Positions 43,887-52,419 of a stretch of 64,000 bases of DNA are shown piece by piece. Source of the DNA: Bradyrhizobium sp. CCGB01. GTDB taxonomy: Bacteria > Pseudomonadota > Alphaproteobacteria > Rhizobiales > Xanthobacteraceae. How positions within the stretch are numbered: position 1 is the first letter of the stretch; every line of letters starts with the position of its first letter. Position numbers and translations under genes: made by a program. The stretch lies in contig NZ_JANADK010000001.1 of NCBI RefSeq assembly GCF_024199795.1, positions 6,758,001 through 6,822,000 of the forward strand, read 5' to 3'. The notes beneath the pieces were generated by a model, which had not been told where the DNA came from, made no database searches, and saw nothing but the letters and a program-made list of their open reading frames with translations.

Positions 43887-44634
43887 AGCCTTCACTCTGT
43901 CCAAGGTAGACCCGGCGGACTTCCGGATTGCTCCTGATCTCGTCGGGCGCGCCGTCGGCGAGCAGGCGGCCGTGGTGCAGCACGACGACACGCTTGGACA
44001 GGCCCAGCACCATCTTCATCTTGTGCTCGACGAGGAGCACGGTGCGCTTGTCGGAAAGACGTTCGAGAAGCCCGACCATGTCCTTGGTCTCTTCCGGCCC
44101 CATGCCGGCGGTCGGCTCGTCGAGCAGCAGCAATTCCGGCTCCGAGACCAGCGCGATCGCGATCTCCAGCGCGCGCTGCTGGCCATGTGACAGGAATTTT
44201 GCCAGTTCGCTGCGCTTGGCGAGCAGCCCGACGGCGTCGAGCGCCGCGTCAGCACGCGCGTTCAGCTCAGACAGCCGCGCGCGGTTGCGCCAGATGTCGT
44301 AGCTCACGGTCAGCGCCTGAGCCGCCACGCGGACGTTCTCGTGCACGGACAGGTCCGGAAAGATGTTCGTGATCTGGTAGGAGCGCGAGATGCCCTGATG
44401 CACGAAGCGGTGCTGCGGCAGGCCGTTGAGCTCGCGTCCCTTGAAGTGAAGCTTGCCCGACGTCGGCGTCAGCGCGCCGGAGAGAATGTTGAAGAAGGTG
44501 CTCTTGCCGGCGCCGTTCGGCCCGATGATCGAGGTGAGCTGTCCCGCCGCAAAGGACACGGTGATGCCTTCGAGCGCGACGAAGCCGCCAAAATGCTTGC
44601 CGATCCCCTCGGCGCGAAGCAGCTCGCTGCTCAT
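43879..44634 (-). CDS. Branched-chain-type ABC transporter ATP-binding protein LivG
   Basis: This 251-residue ATPase has Walker A GPNGAGKST, FNILSGALTPTSG, the LivG hallmark RSYQITNIFPDLSVHENV, Walker B LLLLDEPTAGMGPEET and VLLVEHKMKMV. The signature region is FLSHGQQRALEIAIAL, which is the usual LSHG form in this family. It overlaps livM by 4 bp. Confidence 0.9.
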   Translation of the reverse strand: MSSELLRAEGIGKHFGGFVALEGITVSFAAGQLTSIIGPNGAGKSTFFNILSGALTPTSGKLHFKGRELNGLPQHRFVHQGISRSYQITNIFPDLSVHENVRVAAQALTVSYDIWRNRARLSELNARADAALDAVGLLAKRSELAKFLSHGQQRALEIAIALVSEPELLLLDEPTAGMGPEETKDMVGLLERLSDKRTVLLVEHKMKMVLGLSKRVVVLHHGRLLADGAPDEIRSNPEVRRVYLGQSEGYG

Positions 44635-45629
44635 GGCCGCGCCTTTCCGATGCCGAGGGCGTCGAGCAGCGTGCCCCAGATGCCCTTGGGCAGGAACAGC
44701 ACGAACAGGACGAAGATCGCGCCGACGAAGATCTGCCAATGCGGCGTCCAGAGCGAGATGACGTCCTCCAGGATCAGGAAGCTCGCCGCGCCGACGAAGG
44801 GCCCGAAGAAGCTGCGGGTGCCGCCGAGCAGCACCATCATCACGATCATGCCGGAGGTTTGGTAATGCAGGATGTCGAGCGGCACGATCGACAGGTGCAG
44901 CGCCAGCATGCAGCCACCGAGCGAGGAGATCGCACCGGACAGCATGAACACGATCAGCTTGCTGCGCTCGACGTCGTAGCCGCAGGCCCGCGCCCGCTGC
45001 TCGTTCTCGCGAATGGCCTCGATGACGGCGCCGAACGGTGAGTTCAGGATTCGCGACTGGAACCACATGGTCAGCGCCGCGAAGGCCATCAGCACGTAGT
45101 ATTTGTTGACGGGGTCGAGGAAATTGACCGGGAAACCGAACAGGCTGATGCGGTCGACGGTGAAGCCGCGCAGGCCGTTCTCGCCGCCGGTGAACGAGGA
45201 AGCCTGGAGCGCGACGTAATAGACGAGCTGGGCCAGCGCGAGCGTTACCATCGAGAAATAGATGCCGCGGGTTCGCGTCGAGACGATTCCGATCGCGGCG
45301 GCAAGGCAGGTGCTGAGGAGGACCGCAACCGGCACCGCCGCGAACCAGGGCACACCGTAGCGGCCGATCGCAATGCCGGTGAAGTAGGCGCCGGCGCCGA
45401 AGAACGCCGCCTGGCCAAACGACAGCAGCCCGGTGTAGCCGAACAGCAGATTGTACCCCATCACCACGACGCCGTAGATCAGGACGTTAACCGCCAGCGC
45501 CTGCGACGGCAGCAGCCAGGGCAGCACCGCCAGCACCGCGATCGACAGCAGCACGCGCTGCTCGAGAAGCCAGCCGAGCCCGCCGGATGGGGGTTTGGCG
45601 ACCGCTTCGCCGCTTGATGGTGACGTCAC
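44631..45629 (-). CDS. Branched-chain-type ABC permease LivM
   Basis: This 332-residue membrane protein has eight to ten helices and LivM landmarks YNLLFGYTGLLSFGQAAFFGAGAY, AIRENEQRARACGYDVERSKLIVFMLSGAISSLGG and GGTRSFFGPFVGA. The start is GTG with GGGAGGA upstream, overlapping the livH stop. Confidence 0.9.
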   Translation of the reverse strand: MTSPSSGEAVAKPPSGGLGWLLEQRVLLSIAVLAVLPWLLPSQALAVNVLIYGVVVMGYNLLFGYTGLLSFGQAAFFGAGAYFTGIAIGRYGVPWFAAVPVAVLLSTCLAAAIGIVSTRTRGIYFSMVTLALAQLVYYVALQASSFTGGENGLRGFTVDRISLFGFPVNFLDPVNKYYVLMAFAALTMWFQSRILNSPFGAVIEAIRENEQRARACGYDVERSKLIVFMLSGAISSLGGCMLALHLSIVPLDILHYQTSGMIVMMVLLGGTRSFFGPFVGAASFLILEDVISLWTPHWQIFVGAIFVLFVLFLPKGIWGTLLDALGIGKARP

Positions 45630-46501
45630 GCGGTCCTCCCTCTGACGCCGAACAGGCCTTGCGGGCGGATCAGCAGCACGATCGCCATCAACGCGAACAT
45701 CACGATGGTCGCCATTTCAGGCGCGAACAGCGCCACAAGGCTGATGGAGATGCCGACCATGAGCCCGGCGACGACCGCCCCGACGATCGATCCAAGGCCG
45801 CCGATCACGGTCACGACGAAGGCTTCGGCCAGCACCAGCGAGCCCATCTCTGGATTGACGCTGCGCATGGGTCCGGCGAGCACGCCGCCCAGCGCAGCGA
45901 GCCCGACACCGAGCCCGAAGATCGCAAGCCAGACCCGTGAGATGTCAACGCCAAGTACCTGCATGATGGTGGGATCACGGGCGCCCGCGCGCACGATGAG
46001 GCCGATGCGGGTCTTCTCCAGCGTCAGCCAGAGCACCAGCAGCACCACCGCCACCAGCGCGATGACGAACAAGCGATAGCGCGGGAAGAAGCCGATGCCG
46101 AGATCGAGCACGCCGATCAGCTGCGACGGGGTCGGAAACGGAATACCGTCGCTGCCGAACACGATGCGCACACCTTCGACCAGGATGTAGCTGAGACCAA
46201 AGGTGAGCAGCAGCGGATCGTCGATCGAACGTCCATAGAGCCGGCGGATCAGGACGAACTCGATCAGCATGCCAAAAGCACCGATCAAAACGGGAGCAAG
46301 CAGCAGTCCCCACCAGAAGCTTCCGGTGAGCGACGCCAGATACAGCCCCGCATAGGCTCCGATCATGAACAGCGCGCCGTGCGCGAAATTGACCACCCCG
46401 AGCATGCCGAACACGATCGTCAGTCCAAGCGCAGTGATCACCAGGACCGCCCCAAGGGCGATCCCGGAGAGAAGCTGCATGATGATCAGCGACAGGTCCA
46501 T
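45626..46501 (-). CDS. Branched-chain-type ABC permease LivH
   Basis: This 291-residue membrane protein has the LivH pattern: LLSGIALGAVLVITALGLTIVFGMLGVVNFAHG, VRAGARDPTIMQVLGVDISRVW and GLGSIVGAVVAGLMVG. It follows the binding-protein gene by 10 bp and pairs with LivM as the membrane channel. Confidence 0.9.
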   Translation of the reverse strand: MDLSLIIMQLLSGIALGAVLVITALGLTIVFGMLGVVNFAHGALFMIGAYAGLYLASLTGSFWWGLLLAPVLIGAFGMLIEFVLIRRLYGRSIDDPLLLTFGLSYILVEGVRIVFGSDGIPFPTPSQLIGVLDLGIGFFPRYRLFVIALVAVVLLVLWLTLEKTRIGLIVRAGARDPTIMQVLGVDISRVWLAIFGLGVGLAALGGVLAGPMRSVNPEMGSLVLAEAFVVTVIGGLGSIVGAVVAGLMVGISISLVALFAPEMATIVMFALMAIVLLIRPQGLFGVRGRTA

Positions 46502-46511
46502 CGTCTATGTC

Positions 46512-47753
46512 TTAGGTGGCGTGGCCGAGCTCGCTGCAACTGCGCAGCATGTCGTCGGAACCCGTGTCGTTGGCGAGAATGGCGAACAGATCGTTGTCGT
46601 TCGCCATGGCGGACTTCTTCTTGGATTCCAGCACCAGCACCGACTGCACCGACTGGTGGTCGCATTTGCGGTAGTGCTGCGGACCCTTGGTTAAATCGTA
46701 TTGCAGCTTCTCCAGGGCATCGACGACCTTGTCGGTGTCGGTGCCTCCGGCAGCCTGCATGGCTGCAAGCAGCGATCCGACGCCGGAATAGCCATAGGCG
46801 CCGTAATCTGTCGGGATCGCACCGCCATTGGCGGCCTTGAACGCCGCGTTGAAGCTGGCTGCCGACTTGCTCTGAGTCTCCAGGCCCCAATAGTAATTGG
46901 CGCCGCCGACCACGCCCTCGAACACGTCGGGGCCGACCGCGAGCCGCTGGTTGTGCAGGATCACCGGCACGACGATCTTCATCTGCTGCTTGACGCCGAA
47001 ATCAACGGCCTGCTTGATCGCGTTGGCCTGGTCGCGGCCGAAATTGGAGATGCAGAGCACGTCCGGTCGCATCGACATCAGGCGCGGCATGAAGGTGGAA
47101 TAGTCGGCGGCGCCGAACGGATGCAGGATCTCGCCGACATTGTCCGCGCCGATCGCCGCTTGCGCGCGCTTGAAGCCGCGCAGCATCTCATGGCCGTAGG
47201 CGTAGTCGGCGACCAGATGAGCGACCTTCGTGCCTTTCTTCAGGGTCTGCCGCGCAACGGCAGCGGTGGTCATGTGCGGGTTCAGTGCCTCATGAAAAGT
47301 GTATTTGCTGAAGTCCTTGGCCTCGTTGATGGTGTCGGACTGGCTGATCGAGACGTAGATCACGCCGCGGGCGCGGGTGACTTCGTTGACTGCGAGCTGC
47401 ACCGCGCTGGAGAGCGCGCCCACCACGGCGTGGACCTTGTCCTTCTCGATCAGCTCGAGCGTGCGGGTCGCGGCCTCGCCGGCATTGAGCTTGTCGTCAC
47501 GCACCAGCAGCTCGACCTTGCGGCCACCGATGCCGCCCTTGTCGTTGACGAGCTTGACGGCGAGTTCGGCGCACTTGACCTGATCGCGCGCTTCCGCGGC
47601 GAACGGGCCGGTGAGCGGGGTCGGAAAGCCGATACGGATCGTCTCGTCCGCGGCGCGGCCGAGCCGGGGCATGGCGAGCAGCGCCGCGCTTGCCGACAGG
47701 CCGGCGAGCGCGGTGCGGCGGGATATTTTCGGGATCGAACCGGATTTGCGCAT
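46512..47753 (-). CDS. ABC transporter substrate-binding protein, LivJ/amide type
   Basis: This 413-residue periplasmic protein has a Tat-like signal (SRRTALAGLSASAALLAM). Typical text is IRIGFPTPLTGPFAAEARDQVKCAELAVKLVN, VELLVRDDKLNAGEA, VVGALSSAVQLA and YAYGHEMLRGFKRA. GGAGGAAATC precedes the ATG. It lies between the molybdenum hydroxylase genes and the liv permease genes of one operon, so it should bind the hydroxylase substrate or its precursor. Members of this binding-protein type also take aromatic acids and amides. Confidence 0.88.
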   Translation of the reverse strand: MRKSGSIPKISRRTALAGLSASAALLAMPRLGRAADETIRIGFPTPLTGPFAAEARDQVKCAELAVKLVNDKGGIGGRKVELLVRDDKLNAGEAATRTLELIEKDKVHAVVGALSSAVQLAVNEVTRARGVIYVSISQSDTINEAKDFSKYTFHEALNPHMTTAAVARQTLKKGTKVAHLVADYAYGHEMLRGFKRAQAAIGADNVGEILHPFGAADYSTFMPRLMSMRPDVLCISNFGRDQANAIKQAVDFGVKQQMKIVVPVILHNQRLAVGPDVFEGVVGGANYYWGLETQSKSAASFNAAFKAANGGAIPTDYGAYGYSGVGSLLAAMQAAGGTDTDKVVDALEKLQYDLTKGPQHYRKCDHQSVQSVLVLESKKKSAMANDNDLFAILANDTGSDDMLRSCSELGHAT

Positions 47754-47789
47754 GATTTCCTCCAACTGTCTTTTTCAGGGGTCTTTTTT

Positions 47790-50165
47790 CTAGAAACGTT
47801 TCAGGGCTTTCAGGATTTTTGCGGGCGTGATCGGGATCGAATTGATCGTCACATCGAACGGGGCGAGCGCATCGTTGACGGCGTTGAGGACGCAGGCGGA
47901 GGCGGCGGCGGTGCCGGCCTCGCCAACCCCCTTGGCACCGAGCTCGGTGTCGGCGGTCGGGGTCTCGACGTGGCCGATGACGATGTCGGGCATCTCCATC
48001 GGCATCGGCACGAGATAGTCGGCGAGCGAGCCGTTCACGAGCTGGCCGGTCTCGCTGTAGCGGCATTCCTCGAACAGCGCCGCGCCGAGCCCCTGCACGA
48101 TGCCGCCGCGGAGCTGCTCGTCCACCAGCATGGGATTGATGACGCGGCCGCAATCCTCGACGATGAAATGCTTCAGCACTTTGATGAAGCCGGTCTCGAC
48201 ATCGACCTCCAGTGAGCAGCCCTGGATGCCGTTGGTGAAGGCGAACGGATAACCTTGCGGTGCGAAGTGATGGCTGACGGTAAGCTGCGCCTGCGTGCCG
48301 GGCGGCAGCGTGTCGGAGCGGAAATAGGCGATGCGTGCAATCTCGGAGATTGGCATGCGCTGGTTCCGCGTGCCTGCGTCGACGACCTCGCCATCGACGA
48401 TGTCGAGCGCCGACGGCTGTTCCTGGAGGATGAGCGCGGCGATCTCCAGAATGTTGCGCTTGAGCGCGCGGGTTGCCTGGAGCGCGGTCTCGCCGCCGAT
48501 GCCGGCGCCGCGGCAGGCCCAGGTGGCGCCGCCATGCGGTGTCACCTCGGTATCCCCGGTGATGACCTTGACGTGCTCCTGCGCGAGGCCGAGCTGATCG
48601 GCAACGATCTGGCTGATGATCGCCTCCGTGCCCTGCCCCTGCTCGGTCACCGAGATCAGGCAGCGCACCTCGCCCGACGGCGTCAGGCTGAGGATCGCGC
48701 CGTCCTGCGAGGAGATGCGCGCACCGCCGACGCCATAGAAGGCGGGGCCGGGATTGGTGATCTCGACAAAGGTCGCGATGCCGATACCACGATAGACGCC
48801 ACGCTTGCGCAAGTCCGCCTGCTCGGCGCGCAAGCGGTCATAGTCCATCATCTCGTGCAGGCGCTTCAGGCAGGCCTGATGCGACAGCGCCTCGAAGCGA
48901 TAGCCGGTCGGCGAGGTCTGCGGGTAGGCATCGTCGGCGATCACGTTCTTCGCTCGCATGGCGAAGGGATCGAGCCCGACCTTCGCGGCGGCCATATCGA
49001 CCAGCCGCTCCGTCACGGCGCAGGCGATGGGATGACCGACGGCGCGATACTGGCTGGTCTGCACCTTGTTCTGGAAGATCACCTCCAGCGTCGCGCGGTA
49101 GTTCTTGAAGCGGTAGGGCGCGCCGATCAGGCGGATGACCTGGTTGCCCTCGACCACGCTGGTGCGCGGATAGGTCGAGAAGGCCCCGATCGCGGTCAGG
49201 TCCAGCACGTCCATCGCCAGGATTTCGCCCTTGGCATCCAGCGCCATGCGTGCGTGCACCCGATGGTCGCGGGCGTGAATGTCGGAGACGAAGGACTCGA
49301 TGCGGTCGGCAACGTACTTCACGGGATGGCCGAGCAGGATCGAGAGGCCGACCACCGCCATATCCTCGTGATAGACATGCAGCTTCATCCCGAAAGAGCC
49401 GCCGATGTCGGTGGCGATCACGCGAACGCGGGCTTCCGGGATGCCATAATGGCGGGAGTAGAGGTCCTGGAACTGATACGGCGTTTGCGTCGCGTGATGC
49501 ACGGTAAGCATGCCCGCGGACGGATCGTAGTCGGCAACGATGGCGCGCGGCTCCAGCGTCACCGCGGTATGGCGGCCGAAAGAGAATTCTTCTTCCACCA
49601 CGTGGGCTGCATGCGCAAAGGCGTCGTCAACAGTGCCGCTATCGAGTTGGCTGCGGAAGCAGGTGTTGTTGGCACTGCCGGGATTGACGAGGGGACCGCC
49701 GGCCTCGCGCGCGCCGTCGATATCGACGACGACGGGAAGATCCTCGTAGTCGATCTCGATCAGCTCCAGCGCATCTTCCGCGATGGCCCGGCTTTCGGCG
49801 ACGACGGCGACCACGGCCTGCCCGGCCCAGACCACGCGGTCGAGCGGCAGCGGCAATTGCGGCGCCGAGGTCATGCCCTTGAAATGGTCGAGCGTGCCGG
49901 TCCAGGGCGTGCAGACCTTTGCGAGATCGGCTCCGATGGCGACGAGGTGCACGCCTTCGAGCGCGCGCGCCTGCTCGGTATCGATCGAGACAATCTTGGC
50001 ATGCGCATGCGGACTACGCAGAAATGCGGCGTGGAGCATGCGCGGCAGCCTGAGGTCGCTGACATAACGCCCTCGCCCGGCCAGCAGGCGCTTCGCGTTC
50101 GGCCGCGGCACGGAGCGGCCGATATAGGAATTCGGGCGGTCGAGCGAGGTCAGCGGCGCACTCAT
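47790..50165 (-). CDS. Molybdopterin-binding subunit, CoxL/xanthine dehydrogenase family
   Basis: This 791-residue cytoplasmic catalytic subunit opens IGRSVPRPNAKRLLAGRGRYVSDL and has LRSPHAHAKI, the molybdopterin region GGSFGMKLHVYHEDMAVVGLS, and the catalytic glutamate in GAKGVGEAGTAAASACVLNA. The active-site loop that reads AYRGAGR in form II CoxL-like enzymes is QYRAVGH here (residues 372-378), so CO oxidation is very unlikely and the substrate pocket is unusual. It overlaps the iron-sulfur gene by 4 bp. It probably hydroxylates an aromatic, N-heterocyclic or similar compound brought in by the linked transporter. Confidence 0.87.
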   Translation of the reverse strand: MSAPLTSLDRPNSYIGRSVPRPNAKRLLAGRGRYVSDLRLPRMLHAAFLRSPHAHAKIVSIDTEQARALEGVHLVAIGADLAKVCTPWTGTLDHFKGMTSAPQLPLPLDRVVWAGQAVVAVVAESRAIAEDALELIEIDYEDLPVVVDIDGAREAGGPLVNPGSANNTCFRSQLDSGTVDDAFAHAAHVVEEEFSFGRHTAVTLEPRAIVADYDPSAGMLTVHHATQTPYQFQDLYSRHYGIPEARVRVIATDIGGSFGMKLHVYHEDMAVVGLSILLGHPVKYVADRIESFVSDIHARDHRVHARMALDAKGEILAMDVLDLTAIGAFSTYPRTSVVEGNQVIRLIGAPYRFKNYRATLEVIFQNKVQTSQYRAVGHPIACAVTERLVDMAAAKVGLDPFAMRAKNVIADDAYPQTSPTGYRFEALSHQACLKRLHEMMDYDRLRAEQADLRKRGVYRGIGIATFVEITNPGPAFYGVGGARISSQDGAILSLTPSGEVRCLISVTEQGQGTEAIISQIVADQLGLAQEHVKVITGDTEVTPHGGATWACRGAGIGGETALQATRALKRNILEIAALILQEQPSALDIVDGEVVDAGTRNQRMPISEIARIAYFRSDTLPPGTQAQLTVSHHFAPQGYPFAFTNGIQGCSLEVDVETGFIKVLKHFIVEDCGRVINPMLVDEQLRGGIVQGLGAALFEECRYSETGQLVNGSLADYLVPMPMEMPDIVIGHVETPTADTELGAKGVGEAGTAAASACVLNAVNDALAPFDVTINSIPITPAKILKALKRF

Positions 50166-50686
50166 GTCGCGCCTCCGCCTTCGCTGCGCGCTTTCGCCAC
50201 GGCGTCGATCGCATCAACGATCGCTTCATAGCCAGTGCAGCGGCAGTAATTGCCCGACAGCGCGTCGCGAATCTCCTCGCGGCTCGGCTGCGCCACCAGC
50301 GACAACAGTTCGTGCGCATTGACCAGCATGCCGGGCGTGCAGAAGCCGCATTGCAGCGCGTTGCGGCGATGGAATTCGGCCTGGAGATCGGCGAGCACGC
50401 CGCTCTCGGTGAGCCCTTCGATGGTCTCGATCTTCGCGCCATCGGCCTGCACCGCGAACATCAGGCAGGAATGCACGGCGCGGCCGTCGAGCTGCACCAG
50501 GCAGGCGCCACAGGCCCCCATCTCGCAGCCGGCATGCGTGCCCGTCAGTTCGAGCTCGTTGCGCAGGCAATCGACCAGCGTCTCCCGCGGCGCGACCTCG
50601 CAGGCGACCTTGCGGCCGTTGACGACGAAGCGGACCCGCACGATCTCGTCGGCCTCTTCGAGAAGCGTTTCGTCGAAGCCGCTCAT
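50162..50686 (-). CDS. (2Fe-2S) subunit of the CoxLMS-like hydroxylase
   Basis: This 174-residue protein has a ferredoxin domain (CEMGACGACLVQLDG and HSC) and a helical domain with CGFCTPGML and CRCTGYEAIV, the four conserved cysteine pairs of small subunits. It has an N-terminal acidic extension (SGFDETLLEEADEI). It overlaps both flanking genes by 4 bp, so the three subunits are made in step. Confidence 0.92.
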   Translation of the reverse strand: MSGFDETLLEEADEIVRVRFVVNGRKVACEVAPRETLVDCLRNELELTGTHAGCEMGACGACLVQLDGRAVHSCLMFAVQADGAKIETIEGLTESGVLADLQAEFHRRNALQCGFCTPGMLVNAHELLSLVAQPSREEIRDALSGNYCRCTGYEAIVDAIDAVAKARSEGGGAT

Positions 50687-51543
50687 GCGCCCTCCCCCAG
50701 ACGTCCGAGCAGGCGGCCGAGCAACACGCGGGCGAGATGCAGCCGCATCGCCGGCGGCACCTCGTCGCTCTCTGGCGGCGCAAGATCACGCTCGAGTGCG
50801 GCCTGCGCGGCTGCGATTCGTTCCGCGCCCAAGCCCGAGCCGATCAAGGTTGCTTCGGCGCTCCTCACCCGCGTCGGTGTGTTGCCGACCGAGAAGAAGG
50901 AGATGCGGATGTCGTCGATACGTTCGCCGATAAAAGTCGCGAGCATCCCGCAACCGACCAGCGCATAATCTCCTCGCCGGCGCGCCAGTTCATCGAACGC
51001 AAAGCGTTGATCGGCCTTGAACAGCGGAACGTAGATCGCGGTGATGAGCTCGCCGGGCTGCAACGCCGTCTCGAAGAGGTCGATGAAGAAGTCGTCAGCC
51101 TTGACACGCCGATGACCTGCGGGACCAGCGATCTCGATCTCGGCATCGAGCGCCAGCGTCATCGCCGGAAATTCGGATGCGGGATCGGCGAGCGCGACAC
51201 TGCCGCCGAAGGTGCCGCGATTGCGGATCGCGGGATGGGCAACGAACGGCGCCGCCGCGTGCAGCAGTGGCGCGAACTCGGCGATCAGCGGCTCGCTCAG
51301 CATTTCGCAATGCCGCGTCAGCGCACCGATGCGCAGATAACCGCCTTCGCGCCCGACGCCGCGCATCTCGGCGATGTGAGTAATGTCGATCAGCAGCCGC
51401 GGCGCCTGCAGCCGCAGCGACAGCGCCGGCACGAGGCTCTGGCCGCCGGCAATGAAGCGCGCGTCATCGCTGGCGCGCGCGTGAGCATCCAGCGCCTGGT
51501 CGATCGTAGCCGCCCGAAAATAGCTGAAAGCCCTCGCCTTCAC
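50683..51543 (-). CDS. FAD-binding subunit of the CoxLMS-like hydroxylase
   Basis: This 286-residue protein has the FAD motifs AGGQSLVPALSLRL and RNRGTFGGSVALADPASEFPAM. It is the CoxM-like electron-output subunit. The start is taken as the GTG at 51543, with GAGGAAAC upstream, because the protein then begins at the normal AFSYFRA position. The longer frame to 51639 would cover the two operator palindromes. It is the first gene of the operon. Confidence 0.9.
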   Translation of the reverse strand: MKARAFSYFRAATIDQALDAHARASDDARFIAGGQSLVPALSLRLQAPRLLIDITHIAEMRGVGREGGYLRIGALTRHCEMLSEPLIAEFAPLLHAAAPFVAHPAIRNRGTFGGSVALADPASEFPAMTLALDAEIEIAGPAGHRRVKADDFFIDLFETALQPGELITAIYVPLFKADQRFAFDELARRRGDYALVGCGMLATFIGERIDDIRISFFSVGNTPTRVRSAEATLIGSGLGAERIAAAQAALERDLAPPESDEVPPAMRLHLARVLLGRLLGRLGEGA

Positions 51544-51587
51544 TGCCGTTTCCTCGAGATCCGTCGGCTCATCAGCCGGGATGCCAG

Positions 51588-51610
51588 ATTTGTAACCATC
51601 TGGTCTCAAA
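51588..51610. promoter_or_regulatory. Putative TetR operator, site 1
   Basis: ATTTGTAACCATCTGGTCTC contains ACCA-TC-TGGT, centred at 51599/51600, about 55 bp upstream of the hydroxylase operon start. It matches site 2 in the core and in the ATTTGT flank (site 2 on the reverse strand). Confidence 0.65.
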
Positions 51611-51643
51611 ATCCTGACACGACCCAGATAGCCGGTCAACAGG

Positions 51644-51665
51644 AAATGACCATTTGGTCACAAAT
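51644..51665. promoter_or_regulatory. Putative TetR operator, site 2
   Basis: TGACCA-TT-TGGTCA (51647-51660) is a perfect inverted repeat, followed by CAAAT. It is centred at 51653/51654, exactly 54 bp from site 1, close to five helical turns, and about 40 bp upstream of the TetR gene. Confidence 0.7.
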
Positions 51666-51693
51666 GCGCCTTGGGCTATGAAGGCTGTGAGAC

Positions 51694-52419
51694 GTGCGAT
51701 TCAGCGACGAAATGGCCCGAAAAGCGCAGAAAACGGCGAAGCGACCGGTCCGACGCCGGACCGAGACTGGCGGCAAGTCCGCGCCAAAGCGCCGCAACAT
51801 GCGTGCGGCCGATCGCGAACGCGCGATTGTGGACGAGGCGATCCGCTTCTTTGCCGAGCGCGGCTTCGAGGGCCAGACCCGCGAGCTCGCCAGGCGGATG
51901 GGCATCACGCATTCGGCGATCTATCGCCACTTCCCCAGCAAGGAAGCGCTGATCGAGCGCGTTTACCAGGAGGTCTATCTCAGCCGCTGGTCGCCCGACT
52001 GGGGTCCGATGATCCGCGACCGCTCGCTGCCGCTGGAGGCGCGGCTGACGCGCTTCTACCTCGACTATGTCGAGCGCGTGTTCGAGTACAATTGGGTGCG
52101 GATCTTCGTCTTCTCCGGCATGAAGTCGTTCGGCATCACCGGCCGCTATCTCGACATCGTCAGGCGCGAGATCATCGAGCCTGCGGCGGCCGAGCTGCGC
52201 CACGATCTGGAGCTGCCCGATGCGAAGGCCCATCCGCTCGGCGCGCGCGAGACCGAGCTGTTCTGGGGCCTGCACGGCCGCATCTTCTATCTCGCCATCC
52301 GCAAATTCATCTACGAGACGCCGATCCCGCCCGATCTCGACGCGATCGTCCGCGACGCCGTTCAGACTTTCATGGACGGCGCGAAGATAACGATGCCAAA
52401 GCTGCTGCTCAGCGGCTAG
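51694..52419 (+). CDS. TetR-family transcriptional regulator
   Basis: This 241-residue protein has a basic N-terminus and a helix-turn-helix in AIVDEAIRFFAERGFEGQTRELARRMGITHSAIYRHFPSKEALIERVYQ. The C-terminal ligand domain is all-helical. The start may be GTG 51694 or ATG 51712. Divergent from the hydroxylase-transporter operon and flanked by two like palindromes, it most likely represses that operon and itself until the substrate is present. It ends 1 bp before the converging hutU. Confidence 0.88.
   Translation: MRFSDEMARKAQKTAKRPVRRRTETGGKSAPKRRNMRAADRERAIVDEAIRFFAERGFEGQTRELARRMGITHSAIYRHFPSKEALIERVYQEVYLSRWSPDWGPMIRDRSLPLEARLTRFYLDYVERVFEYNWVRIFVFSGMKSFGITGRYLDIVRREIIEPAAAELRHDLELPDAKAHPLGARETELFWGLHGRIFYLAIRKFIYETPIPPDLDAIVRDAVQTFMDGAKITMPKLLLSG

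Noticed and set aside
46701..48215. 504-codon rightward frame across the binding-protein and CoxL-like genes
   Set aside because: Spans two genes of the opposite strand with clear motifs; composition is that of a shadow frame.
48255..50231. 658-codon rightward frame antisense to the CoxL-like gene
   Set aside because: Shadow of the hydroxylase subunit on the other strand; no family features.
47790..51543. Aerobic carbon monoxide dehydrogenase
   Set aside because: The CoxL active-site loop of form I (with Cys) and of form II is not present, and accessory cox genes are missing.
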